The notes beneath the pieces were generated by a model. That model was not told the DNA's origin. It worked only from the letters and a program-made list of their open reading frames with translations, and did not search any database. A DNA stretch of 64,000 nucleotides from Bacillus sp. FJAT-29814 (lineage in GTDB: Bacteria; Bacillota; Bacilli; Bacillales; Cytobacillaceae), in assembly GCF_001510715.1 (NCBI RefSeq), contig NZ_LMTJ01000012.1, positions 46,912 to 110,911 on the forward strand. Direction: 5' to 3'. Of this stretch, positions 44,413 through 51,817 are shown in pieces. Position numbers and translations under genes: made by a program. Each line of letters opens with the position of its first letter. Position 1 is the first letter of the stretch.

Positions 44413-45750
44413 ATGTCAATTACTTTTGATTATTCAAATGCATTAGCGTTTATGCAACAGCATGAAGTTGATTATTTAAGTGAATTTGTAAAAACTGCAC
44501 ATGAAATGCTTCACGAGAAAAAAGGACCAGGTTCTGATTATCTTGGATGGGTGGATTTACCGTATAACCACGATAAAGAAGAATTTGCGCGTATCAAAGC
44601 AGCAGCAGAAAGAATTCGCAGTAATTCCGATGCTCTAATCGTCATCGGAATCGGAGGCTCTTATCTTGGTGCAAGAGCAGCCATTGAAGCATTGTCTCAT
44701 ACTTTCCATAACCAAATGGATGACAAAACAGAGATTTATTTTGCCGGACAAAATATCAGTGCTACTTATATTTCTCACTTATTTGACGTGCTGAAGGACA
44801 AAGATATTTCCGTCAATGTAATCTCTAAATCAGGTACCACAACCGAGCCTGCGATTGCGTTCCGTATTTTCCGTGAATATATGGAGAAAAGGTATGGTAA
44901 AGAAGAAGCTCGGAAACGTATATATGCGACAACAGATCGATCTAAAGGGGCCTTAAAAACCCTTGCGGATGAAGAAGGATATGAAACCTTTGTGATTCCT
45001 GATGATGTTGGCGGCAGATACTCCGTGTTAACCGCAGTAGGTTTATTGCCGATTGCAACCGCTGGCCTAGATATTGGTAAAATGATGGCAGGTGCTGTGG
45101 CTGCGGCGGATAAGTACAATAACCCAAACTTGGAAGAAAACCAGAGTTATCAGTACGCGGCAGTCAGGAATGCCCTTTACCGGAAAGGTAAATCAATCGA
45201 GCTATTGGTGAACTTTGAACCATCCCTTCATTATGTATCTGAATGGTGGAAACAGTTATTTGGTGAGAGTGAAGGGAAGGATCAAAAAGGTCTCTATCCT
45301 GCTTCTGTCGATTTTACAACGGACCTTCACTCCATGGGACAATATGTGCAAGAAGGTCGCCGTGAACTGATTGAAACCGTGTTTTCTGTAAGAGAACCTA
45401 AAGTAGATATTACTCTAAGGATAGAGGATAAGGACCTTGATGGATTAAATTATTTAGCGGGGAAGACAATGAACTATGTTAATAAGAATGCCGCTCAAGG
45501 TACAGTTTTAGCCCATGTGGATGGAGGAGTTCCTAACTTATCTGTCGAGCTGGATCAATTAAATGAATATACCTTCGGTGAAATGGTTTATTTCTTTGAG
45601 AAGGCATGTGGAATCAGCGGCTTGCTAATGGGAGTAAATCCTTTTGACCAACCAGGAGTAGAGGCATATAAGAAGAACATGTTTGCACTACTTGGAAAAC
45701 CTGGATACGAAGAAGAAAGGAAAAAATTACGAAAACGCATTTCTAAATAA
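44413..45750 (+). CDS. pgi: Glucose-6-phosphate isomerase
   Basis: A 445-residue enzyme interconverting glucose and fructose 6-phosphates. Signatures include IGIGGSYLGARAAIEAL (about residues 76-92), VISKSGTTTEPAIAFR and the C-terminal block GEMVYFFEKACGISGLLMGVNPFDQPGVEAYKK. As last gene of the operon it allows fructose 6-phosphate from tkt/tal to return to zwf, so the operon could run as a cycle. pgl and rpe are not in the operon. Confidence 0.95.
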   Translation: MSITFDYSNALAFMQQHEVDYLSEFVKTAHEMLHEKKGPGSDYLGWVDLPYNHDKEEFARIKAAAERIRSNSDALIVIGIGGSYLGARAAIEALSHTFHNQMDDKTEIYFAGQNISATYISHLFDVLKDKDISVNVISKSGTTTEPAIAFRIFREYMEKRYGKEEARKRIYATTDRSKGALKTLADEEGYETFVIPDDVGGRYSVLTAVGLLPIATAGLDIGKMMAGAVAAADKYNNPNLEENQSYQYAAVRNALYRKGKSIELLVNFEPSLHYVSEWWKQLFGESEGKDQKGLYPASVDFTTDLHSMGQYVQEGRRELIETVFSVREPKVDITLRIEDKDLDGLNYLAGKTMNYVNKNAAQGTVLAHVDGGVPNLSVELDQLNEYTFGEMVYFFEKACGISGLLMGVNPFDQPGVEAYKKNMFALLGKPGYEEERKKLRKRISK

Positions 45751-45758
45751 TAGAAATA

Positions 45759-45792
45759 GAAAGCAACCTTGTCACAAATAAGGTTGCTTTTC
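45759..45792 (+). terminator. Terminator of the sugar-phosphate operon
   Basis: A perfect 11-bp stem AAAGCAACCTT/AAGGTTGCTTT followed by T residues. Confidence 0.9.
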
Positions 45793-45821
45793 CTTGAAGT
45801 ATGAAATATTACACATACTAA

Positions 45822-45862
45822 AAAGGAGAAAAGTCAGTTATGATGGGGCTTTTCTCCTTTGT
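45822..45862 (-). terminator. Terminator of the minus-strand hypothetical gene
   Basis: A 12-bp stem AAAGGAGAAAAG/CTTTTCTCCTTT, with T residues on the minus-strand side. Confidence 0.75.
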
Positions 45863-45869
45863 CAAAAAA

Positions 45870-46364
45870 CTAAGCTATATTTTCCATTCGAATCGTGAAT
45901 TTAATATCTTCCTCATTAACATTTAATAATCTTTCTAGCACATCTAATTTAATCTTTAATTCCTTTATTTCTAAACTGTTTACAACATTTACTTTTCTTA
46001 GGCTGCCTATCATATCTGATACCACTTGTTTAAAAGTTTGAGAATCAACTAATAGGTAATGAATCAATTCAATGGCTGCTTCTTTTTCCTGCGTATTTTT
46101 GCCTGCGAAGATACTTTGTAAATCGGGTTCTAGTACGAAAAGAGATTGTAAATCCTCCGAAATTCTGATGCGAATAAAACTTTTCTTATATCCATAATAC
46201 TCATTATTCCGAATCCGCATTAAATCAAGGCCAATCATAAATTCATAAAAAGGTGTGTTCTTATTAAGAGAACGAAACCCGTTAATTTCAATGTTTGGTT
46301 TTTCATCTATAAAAATTTCTTTTTCATACCTAGTTTGAATTACTTTTGATTCTAACATTTTCAC
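45870..46364 (-). CDS. Hypothetical protein
   Basis: A 164-residue soluble protein with no recognised domain. It has mixed charge, a central DLMRIRNNEYYGYKKSFIRIRISED stretch and a helical C-terminal third (LEIKELKIKLDVLERLLNVNEED) that could form a coiled coil. The GTG start has GAGGT upstream; an ATG two codons later is possible. It is transcribed away from the cdaS-like gene and has its own terminator, which supports a real single-gene unit. Function unknown. Confidence 0.6.
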   Translation of the reverse strand: MKMLESKVIQTRYEKEIFIDEKPNIEINGFRSLNKNTPFYEFMIGLDLMRIRNNEYYGYKKSFIRIRISEDLQSLFVLEPDLQSIFAGKNTQEKEAAIELIHYLLVDSQTFKQVVSDMIGSLRKVNVVNSLEIKELKIKLDVLERLLNVNEEDIKFTIRMENIA

Positions 46365-46598
46365 TTTTCATACCTCGTTTCTATTGATTTGTTTATAAAA
46401 AGTAATGTGTATACTTTTAGTAACCTAATTACATTATAGTGTTTATAGGCGGATAAATCAATTAAAGTTGCTTGAAAATTATTGGGAATGTCCATCTATA
46501 ATTTTTAAACACCAAACTAATACTATTTCTAATATGTAATAGTATACAAAATTATAAGAACTACTCTGGAGTCAAAAAAATTTTGGAGGAATTTCTAC

Positions 46599-47222
46599 AT
46601 GGAGAGTAATTGTGATTTTTCGCCATTAAAGCAGAATTTAGAGGATGGTATCAGACAAATTATTGATTTACTCCAATCCAATTTAATGGTGTTAGGAAAC
46701 GAAAATTACTGTGTATTAGGAGGTCTGGAGGATGTAAAAGAGCAACTAATAAAAATTGAATCGATTGCAGCTTCCTTCTATTTAAATTGCTATTTATCAT
46801 CCTTTACTGATACATACGAGGTTTTATCTCAAGCGGTACAGTATTTATCAAAACAAAACCATGGTGCACTCATTGTAGTTGAACGTGGCGATCCTATTGA
46901 CTCGATTATACAAAAGGGAACAACAATAGGAGCTCTTGTAACACCCAAATTATTGGAATCGATTTTTTACCCAGGGAACCCATTACATGATGGTGCAGTT
47001 TTAATAAGAGGAAATACAGTCGTCTCGGCAGCCAATGTCCTTCCGCTGACAACCATTGTAACAGGGGAAAAGAAACTTGGAACACGTCATCGGGCGGCAC
47101 TTGGCATATCCGAAAAAAGCGATGCACTTGCTCTTGTCGTTTCTGAAGAAACGGGGAAAATATCATTTGCGTTAGATGGGAGACTATATCCGATAAACAC
47201 AAGAAACCCGATTAAGTTCTAA
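46599..47222 (+). CDS. cdaS: Diadenylate cyclase, sporulation type (CdaS-like)
   Basis: A 207-residue soluble cyclase that condenses two ATP into c-di-AMP. Catalytic motifs are DGA (residues 131-133, in PLHDGAVLIRG) and RHR (163-165, in GTRHRAALGI). The N-terminal 70 residues form the two-helix cap seen in B. subtilis CdaS (YojJ), where it restrains activity, rather than membrane helices as in CdaA. CdaS acts in the forespore during germination-related processes. TTTTGGAGGA precedes the ATG. Sporulation promoters were not identified. Confidence 0.88.
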   Translation: MESNCDFSPLKQNLEDGIRQIIDLLQSNLMVLGNENYCVLGGLEDVKEQLIKIESIAASFYLNCYLSSFTDTYEVLSQAVQYLSKQNHGALIVVERGDPIDSIIQKGTTIGALVTPKLLESIFYPGNPLHDGAVLIRGNTVVSAANVLPLTTIVTGEKKLGTRHRAALGISEKSDALALVVSEETGKISFALDGRLYPINTRNPIKF

Positions 47223-47286
47223 GCTAAAAGGAATTATAGGGTAGAAATCCAATTTCATAAAGTGGTGATACTATTTAATATTTAGG

Positions 47287-47314
47287 TTGACAAAAGTAAA
47301 GGTTGATATATAAT
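47287..47314 (+). promoter_or_regulatory. Consensus sigma-A promoter of the Spx-like gene
   Basis: TTGACA (47287-47292), a 16-nt spacer and TATAAT (47309-47314). Both boxes are perfect. A promoter this strong probably needs a repressor, and the MhqR-like site begins 5 nt after it. Confidence 0.8.
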
Positions 47315-47319
47315 AAAAA

Positions 47320-47337
47320 TATCCTAATTTCGAGATA
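47320..47337. promoter_or_regulatory. MhqR-like operator before the Spx-like gene
   Basis: TATCCTAATTTCGAGATA has a perfect right half-site TTCGAGATA and a weaker left half. It covers the expected transcription start. A further half-site, TTTGAGATA, follows at about 47344. Confidence 0.5.
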
Positions 47338-47412
47338 TTTTAATTTGAGATATACGGGAAAGTTAATTAATTTAAGTCGAACTGACTAAAAAACACCAAG
47401 GGAGTGTTAATG

Positions 47413-47817
47413 ATGGTAACTTTATATTTATCACCTAGTTGTACTTCATGCCGAAGAGCAAAAGCTTGGTTTGATGAACATCAAATTCCTTACAAAGAAA
47501 GAAATATCCTTTCTGATAAACTTACATTAGATGAGATAAAGAATATCCTTTACTTTACAGAAGATGGCACTGATGAAATTATCTCTACTAAGTCAAAAGC
47601 TTTCAAGGAGCTAAATATTGATATCGACTCTCTGTCCCTTCATGAATTGTATACGATGATCGAGGAAAATCCTGGGCTATTAAGAAAACCATTAATCCTT
47701 GACGAAAAAAGATTGCAAGTTGGGTTTAACGAAGAAGAGATACGGAGCTTTTTACCACGTAATATGCGTATAATCCAACTAGATGAAGTATATAGCTTAT
47801 TGGAAGAAGTTCAATAA
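47413..47817 (+). CDS. Spx-family transcription regulator (paralogue)
   Basis: A 134-residue ArsC/Spx-fold protein with the redox pair Cys10-Cys13 (SPSCTSCRRAK) and the Spx C-terminal block LLRKPLILDEKRLQVGFNEEEIRSFLPR. Spx binds the RNA polymerase alpha C-terminal domain and switches on thiol-stress genes when the CxxC is oxidised. The start is placed at the second ATG (47413), 8 nt after AAGGGAG, giving the family N-terminus MVTLY. It lies beside wrbA and azoR genes that share its operator type, so it is probably part of the same electrophile response. Confidence 0.88.
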   Translation: MVTLYLSPSCTSCRRAKAWFDEHQIPYKERNILSDKLTLDEIKNILYFTEDGTDEIISTKSKAFKELNIDIDSLSLHELYTMIEENPGLLRKPLILDEKRLQVGFNEEEIRSFLPRNMRIIQLDEVYSLLEEVQ

Positions 47818-47882
47818 GGTCTGTGTGTCTACCAGATAGGAATACAATTGATATTAACCAAATTATTGATGTGTATCTCTAT

Positions 47883-47900
47883 TACCTTGAATTCGAGATA
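47883..47900. promoter_or_regulatory. MhqR-like operator before wrbA
   Basis: TACCTTGAATTCGAGATA differs at two positions from the 18-bp MhqR box. It lies about 235 nt before the wrbA start, after a possible -35 TTGATA (47848-47853). Confidence 0.55.
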
Positions 47901-48117
47901 TGATAATCCGTGGTATTAACCTTGAACAATTGAAGCAAACTATTATCAGTTAACCAATTGATTTTTCACAAGGATTCAAATGAGTCCAAGAAATAACATT
48001 AGCAGCTTAATAATGAATATTACCTTCAAATTAAGAAATAATAACTTAGGTGGTGCATTAATAATGGGTTTCTTATCCAAATTATTTGGAAAATCTACCG
48101 AAAAGGAGACAGAAAAA

Positions 48118-48729
48118 ATGACAAATGTAAAATTAGCAGTAATCTTTTACAGCATGGGTGGAACAAACTACCAACTGTCGAGATGGGCAGAAGAAGGTGC
48201 GAAAGAAGCCGGTGCTGAAGTAAAGGTATTAAAAGTACAAGAATTAGCGCCTGAATCCGTTATCGCGGGAAATGAAGTATGGAAAGCTACTGTTGAGGCT
48301 ACTAAAGACGTTCCAGTCGCAACATCTGCTGACATTGAATGGGCAGATGCCATTATATTTAGTGTTCCAACTCGTTTTGGGAACATGCCATCACAAATGA
48401 AGCAATTCCTTGATACCCAAGGCGGGTTGTGGGCGACTGGTAAAACAGTCAATAAAGTAGTAAGTGCCATGACATCTGCACAAAACCCACATGGCGGCCA
48501 GGAAGCAACTATCTTATCATTGTACACTTCAATGATGCACTGGGGTGCGATTATTGTTCCTCCTGGTTATACAGACCCAGTACTATTTGGGGCTGGTGGT
48601 AACCCATATGGAACAAGTGTTTCTGTAGATCAAGATGGTAAAATGATTGAAGATGTTCAAGGGGCTGTTAAACATCAAGCAAAGCGTACTGTTACAGTTG
48701 CTGAATGGGTAAAAAAAGCGAATCAATAA
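48118..48729 (+). CDS. wrbA: NAD(P)H:quinone oxidoreductase, WrbA type
   Basis: A 203-residue flavodoxin-fold FMN enzyme that reduces quinones by two electrons, avoiding semiquinone radicals. Signatures: the FMN loop FYSMGGTNYQLSRWAEEGA, GFVxPTRFG-like SVPTRFGNMPSQMKQFLD, and HWGAIIVPPGYTDP. The ATG at 48118 is preferred because GGAG lies 9 nt upstream. The frame stays open upstream through an ATG at 48064 (GFLSKLFGKSTEKETEK) with a weaker site, so a longer form is possible. An MhqR-like site lies upstream. Confidence 0.9.
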   Translation: MTNVKLAVIFYSMGGTNYQLSRWAEEGAKEAGAEVKVLKVQELAPESVIAGNEVWKATVEATKDVPVATSADIEWADAIIFSVPTRFGNMPSQMKQFLDTQGGLWATGKTVNKVVSAMTSAQNPHGGQEATILSLYTSMMHWGAIIVPPGYTDPVLFGAGGNPYGTSVSVDQDGKMIEDVQGAVKHQAKRTVTVAEWVKKANQ

Positions 48730-48739
48730 AACGATAATC

Positions 48740-48775
48740 AAAAACTAATCGGACCTTTCGATTAGTTTTTATTAT
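48740..48775 (+). terminator. Terminator after wrbA
   Basis: AAAACTAATCG/CGATTAGTTTT stem with T residues. The gap to azoR (to 49090) also holds a small stem, AATAGTC/GACTATT at about 48926, and the azoR promoter; no gene is seen. Confidence 0.8.
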
Positions 48776-49001
48776 TTTCTGGAAGAACCGAAAAAACTTG
48801 GTATAACTATTATATTGAAATAGTAAATTTTTGACTCGCGGAAAAAATTCTATTGATTATTGATGATTACAAAACGTCCGATCCAACTCAACGATGAGCT
48901 TTTTTTGAGAATAATGAAATAGTCTTATGGGACTATTATTCCACAGACTTTTTTATCAGCTATAAATAAAAAAACAGGAAATAACTACTATGTGGGTTTC
49001 A

Positions 49002-49030
49002 TTGACAATAATACTGTATTAATATATTAT
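49002..49030 (+). promoter_or_regulatory. Sigma-A promoter of azoR
   Basis: TTGACA (49002-49007), a 17-nt spacer and TATTAT (49025-49030). The -10 box overlaps the MhqR-like site. Confidence 0.75.
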
Positions 49031-49042
49031 TAATTCGAGATA
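49025..49042. promoter_or_regulatory. MhqR-like operator at azoR
   Basis: TATTATTAATTCGAGATA has the perfect right half TTCGAGATA and three mismatches in the left half. It overlaps the -10 element, a classic place for repression. Confidence 0.5.
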
Positions 49043-49090
49043 TTGTATTTGATAATAATAAAATTTCAGCTAAAAAGGAGTAATATATAT

Positions 49091-49723
49091 ATGAATGTTT
49101 TAGTAGTTAAAGCAAACAATCGTCCAGCTTCGCAGGCTGTATCAAGTAAAATGTACGAAACTTTTATGGAAAACTTAGAAGGAGTGAATGTCACAACTTT
49201 CGATGTTTTCGCTGAAGATATGCCTTACTTTGGCCAAGATTTATTCAACGCTTTCGGCAAAGTTGAAAAAGGCGAAGAATTGACTGATTTAGAAAAACGT
49301 CTTCTTGCTGCAAAACAAAAAGCAATGGATGCTCTTACCGCAGCAGACTTAGTTGTATTCGCATTCCCGTTATGGAATTTAACAATCCCGGCCCCATTAC
49401 AAACATTTATTGATTACGTATATCAAGCTGGTTTCACTTTTAAATACGATGAAAATGGTCAAGCAGTTCAATTAATGACACACAAAAAAGCAATCATCCT
49501 AAGCGCTCGCGGCGGCGTTTACTCAACTCCTGAAGCAGCACCAATGGAAATGGCGGCAAATTATATTAAAAACGTGGTAGGCGGCGTATTCGGTATGGAA
49601 ATCGTAGACGAAGTTATTATCGAAGGACATGCTGCAATGCCGGCTCAAGCTGAAACCATTATTGCCGAAGGATTAGAAAAAGTAAAAGAAGCAGCAAAGA
49701 AATTATCAGCAGTAGCTGTTTAG
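49091..49723 (+). CDS. azoR: FMN-dependent NADH-azoreductase
   Basis: A 210-residue flavodoxin-like quinone/azo reductase. It opens MNVLVVKANNRPASQAVSSKM and has the conserved FAFPLWNLTIPAPLQTFIDYVYQAGFTFKY and ILSARGGVYS. B. subtilis AzoR1 and AzoR2 reduce quinones and are controlled by YodB and MhqR respectively. The ATG at 49091 follows AAAGGAG. The upstream in-frame ATG at 49043 lies in the promoter-operator region and is rejected. An HxlR-type repressor gene converges on it. Confidence 0.92.
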   Translation: MNVLVVKANNRPASQAVSSKMYETFMENLEGVNVTTFDVFAEDMPYFGQDLFNAFGKVEKGEELTDLEKRLLAAKQKAMDALTAADLVVFAFPLWNLTIPAPLQTFIDYVYQAGFTFKYDENGQAVQLMTHKKAIILSARGGVYSTPEAAPMEMAANYIKNVVGGVFGMEIVDEVIIEGHAAMPAQAETIIAEGLEKVKEAAKKLSAVAV

Positions 49724-49748
49724 TATAATGAAATAAACAATATTAGCT

Positions 49749-49787
49749 AAAAATAAAGGAGCTTGGTAGCCAAGCTCCTTTATTTAT
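49749..49787. terminator. Terminator after azoR
   Basis: A perfect 16-bp stem AAATAAAGGAGCTTGG and complement with a 3-nt loop and T residues. It also lies beyond the 3' end of the hxlR-type gene. Confidence 0.9.
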
Positions 49788-49879
49788 TATATTTAGTTCT
49801 AAAACAGAAAGGATGTTTATAGTGGCAGACAGCTTATATGATAGCGGATAAACGAAGAGTTTTTGAATTTTCACCATCA

Positions 49880-50191
49880 TTAAAGCCATTTATCTGCCCA
49901 TTGTTCTAAAACTTTAAGCGATCGCCCGAGTTCGGTCCCTTTTTTGGTTAATGAATATTCGGTCCGTACAGGACGATCTGCAATGACATTTCTTAACACA
50001 ATTCCATGATCCTCAAGCTCTTTCATACGTTCATTTAATACTCTTTTACTTAAATCTGGTATAGAAGAATGGATTTCACTGAATCTTTTTGGTTCCTCCA
50101 TTAAAGTATGAACAATCAAACCCATCCATTTCTTCCCCATAATATGGTAGCACTCTTCAACTTTGCTGCATAATTTATTTTCCGTATCCAT
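49880..50191 (-). CDS. HxlR/DUF24-family redox-sensing repressor (YodB-like)
   Basis: A 103-residue winged-helix protein. The N-terminal Cys8 (KLCSKVEECYHIMGKKWMGLIVH) sits where YodB, CatR and HypR of B. subtilis carry their sensing cysteine. YodB-like proteins repress azoreductase genes and are inactivated by thiol alkylation or disulfide formation. The ATG at 50191 is chosen for GAGGTG 7 nt upstream. A perfect 17-bp palindrome lies upstream at 50217-50233 and is a probable self-operator. Confidence 0.87.
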   Translation of the reverse strand: MDTENKLCSKVEECYHIMGKKWMGLIVHTLMEEPKRFSEIHSSIPDLSKRVLNERMKELEDHGIVLRNVIADRPVRTEYSLTKKGTELGRSLKVLEQWADKWL

Positions 50192-50216
50192 ATATAAACA
50201 CCTCAAATGGTTCCTT

Positions 50217-50233
50217 GGTTATTAATAATAACC
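50217..50233. promoter_or_regulatory. Palindromic operator candidate of the HxlR gene
   Basis: GGTTATTAATAATAACC is a perfect 8+1+8 inverted repeat placed 25 nt before the start codon on the minus strand, just after a possible -10 (TATTATAAAT). The half GGTTATTAA recurs at 38241-38249 in the leader of the sugar-phosphate operon. Confidence 0.6.
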
Positions 50234-50383
50234 TTATATTTATAATAGCAAATACTAAAGATAAATAAAAGCACTTACTGGAATATAATTACCAAGCAAA
50301 CAAAGTTTATACTTATTCGTTCATGAATTTGTCACATATTATATATAAAAACTAATGCTGGTTATATAAAGTTACTTGGTTGA

Positions 50384-50424
50384 AAAAGAGGTTGTTCTAT
50401 GTTAGACAACTTCTTTTATTTTTG
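50384..50424 (+). terminator. Stem-loop before the choline locus
   Basis: AAAGA-GTTGT-CTA paired with TAG-ACAAC-TCTTT and a T-rich tail. It separates the hxlR region from the microcompartment locus. The rest of 50234-50613 is AT-rich and holds no other supported gene. Confidence 0.55.
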
Positions 50425-50613
50425 TTTGAATTAAATTTGGACAGGTTGTTTTCCTTTTTGAAGAAAATATTTACACAAAAAATTCTTTTTTATAGCAAAA
50501 AATCCAGTTGAGTAGTCAGTATAATAGAATTGTTATTCTCATGAGGAGGAGCAGATTGCAATTTCTCTTCATCAATATCTAATTCATTTCATAGCGGGAG
50601 GTGTACTAATAAG

Positions 50614-51816
50614 ATGAATCTAACTGAAAACCCTCTAAAAGAATTGAGTCCTACGAGCTTATATGCCCGCTATAGTGGAATCTTATCTCTGTCAGATATT
50701 CCTTTAGTTTTGGTCAATACAGATGGTCAAGTCATGCATGAGTTAATCCCAGCTCCGGATTTTTGTACATATTGCAAAAAGCAAGGCGGTCAGAAGATTT
50801 GCCCCGACTACAAGAGTCGCTTTAACTCGGATAAGGGGGAGGAGGGCCGTTTTACTTGCCATTATGGCTTGCATAATATCTTTATACCGATCAAAAAGCA
50901 TGACGAAACGGTAGGGTTTGTTTCGGGAATGAAGGCTTATTCACAGGACACCGAATACCAAAAATTTATGATTGATGTCCAAGCCCTAAGGGAAGAAACA
51001 AACACGGAATTGGAGTTTATCGCCAAATCCATTGCCTCTTTGAAAACAGTTGATGAAAATAAAATGAAGGTACATGAGCAGTTATGTAGTCACATTGCCA
51101 AAAACATAACCATTGACCTGACTGAGAGCACCAAAAATCATGCAGATTCCGCTGTAGCCAGATTATCAATCGAAAAGGAAATGCTGGAGAAAAAGATTAT
51201 TGACCTAGAAGCGAAAAACATGTCGCTTGTCGTCAATCCGCATTTTTTGTTTAATACCTTGAACTGTATTGCCCGTATTGCTTATTTTGAACATTCTCAT
51301 AAAACAGAGGAATTGATTTACTACCTGTCCGACTTGCTGCGTTACAATTTGAAGCAGGACGATCAACTTCACACCATCGGTTCTGAAATAGATAACATTA
51401 TGAAATATCTGTATATCCAAAAAGCCCGCTTTAAAAACCGTCTGGAGTACACAATTGATGTTCCTGAAAACATTAAGGCTTACAGAATCCCGAATATGGT
51501 CATCCAACCAATTGTTGAAAACGCCCTTATTCACGGTATTACACCTAGACGTGATGGGGGAAAAATAAATATAATTGCCCACGAAACGGATGAGGAAGTC
51601 ATTATTACTGTTGAAGATAATGGAAACGGTTTCCCAAGGGATGTCCTCGAAAGAATCAAACAGTCTGAAAATAAGTCGGGGCTGGGGTTCCGAAGCACTG
51701 ATAAGCGCTTAAAACAAAATTATGGAGAATGTTATGGCTTAGAGATTGTAAAATCTGATTTTAGTGGAAGTACCGTCGCCATCAAGATTCCCACCCAAAT
51801 AACTGGGAGGTCCTAA
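50614..51816 (+). CDS. Soluble PocR-domain sensor histidine kinase
   Basis: A 400-residue cytoplasmic kinase with no membrane helix. The N-terminal PocR-type sensor (about 10-175) carries Cys51, Cys54, Cys63 and Cys82 (CTYCKKQGG, KICPDY, RFTCHYG), which could bind a metal or small ligand. A coiled coil follows. The LytS/YesM-type kinase has the phospho-accepting His210 in NPHFLFN, then ENALIHG and GNGFP in the ATPase domain. It lies 1 nt before a response regulator gene. PocR domains control microcompartment operons, so it probably senses choline or a product and controls the downstream genes. Confidence 0.88.
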   Translation: MNLTENPLKELSPTSLYARYSGILSLSDIPLVLVNTDGQVMHELIPAPDFCTYCKKQGGQKICPDYKSRFNSDKGEEGRFTCHYGLHNIFIPIKKHDETVGFVSGMKAYSQDTEYQKFMIDVQALREETNTELEFIAKSIASLKTVDENKMKVHEQLCSHIAKNITIDLTESTKNHADSAVARLSIEKEMLEKKIIDLEAKNMSLVVNPHFLFNTLNCIARIAYFEHSHKTEELIYYLSDLLRYNLKQDDQLHTIGSEIDNIMKYLYIQKARFKNRLEYTIDVPENIKAYRIPNMVIQPIVENALIHGITPRRDGGKINIIAHETDEEVIITVEDNGNGFPRDVLERIKQSENKSGLGFRSTDKRLKQNYGECYGLEIVKSDFSGSTVAIKIPTQITGRS

Positions 51817-51817
51817 A

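Noticed and set aside
50556..50582. Eight-codon leader peptide (TTG start, MQFLFINI) after GAGGAGGAG before the histidine kinase gene
   Set aside because: The ribosome site is good, but no attenuator structure or meaningful codon run is visible. Left unannotated.
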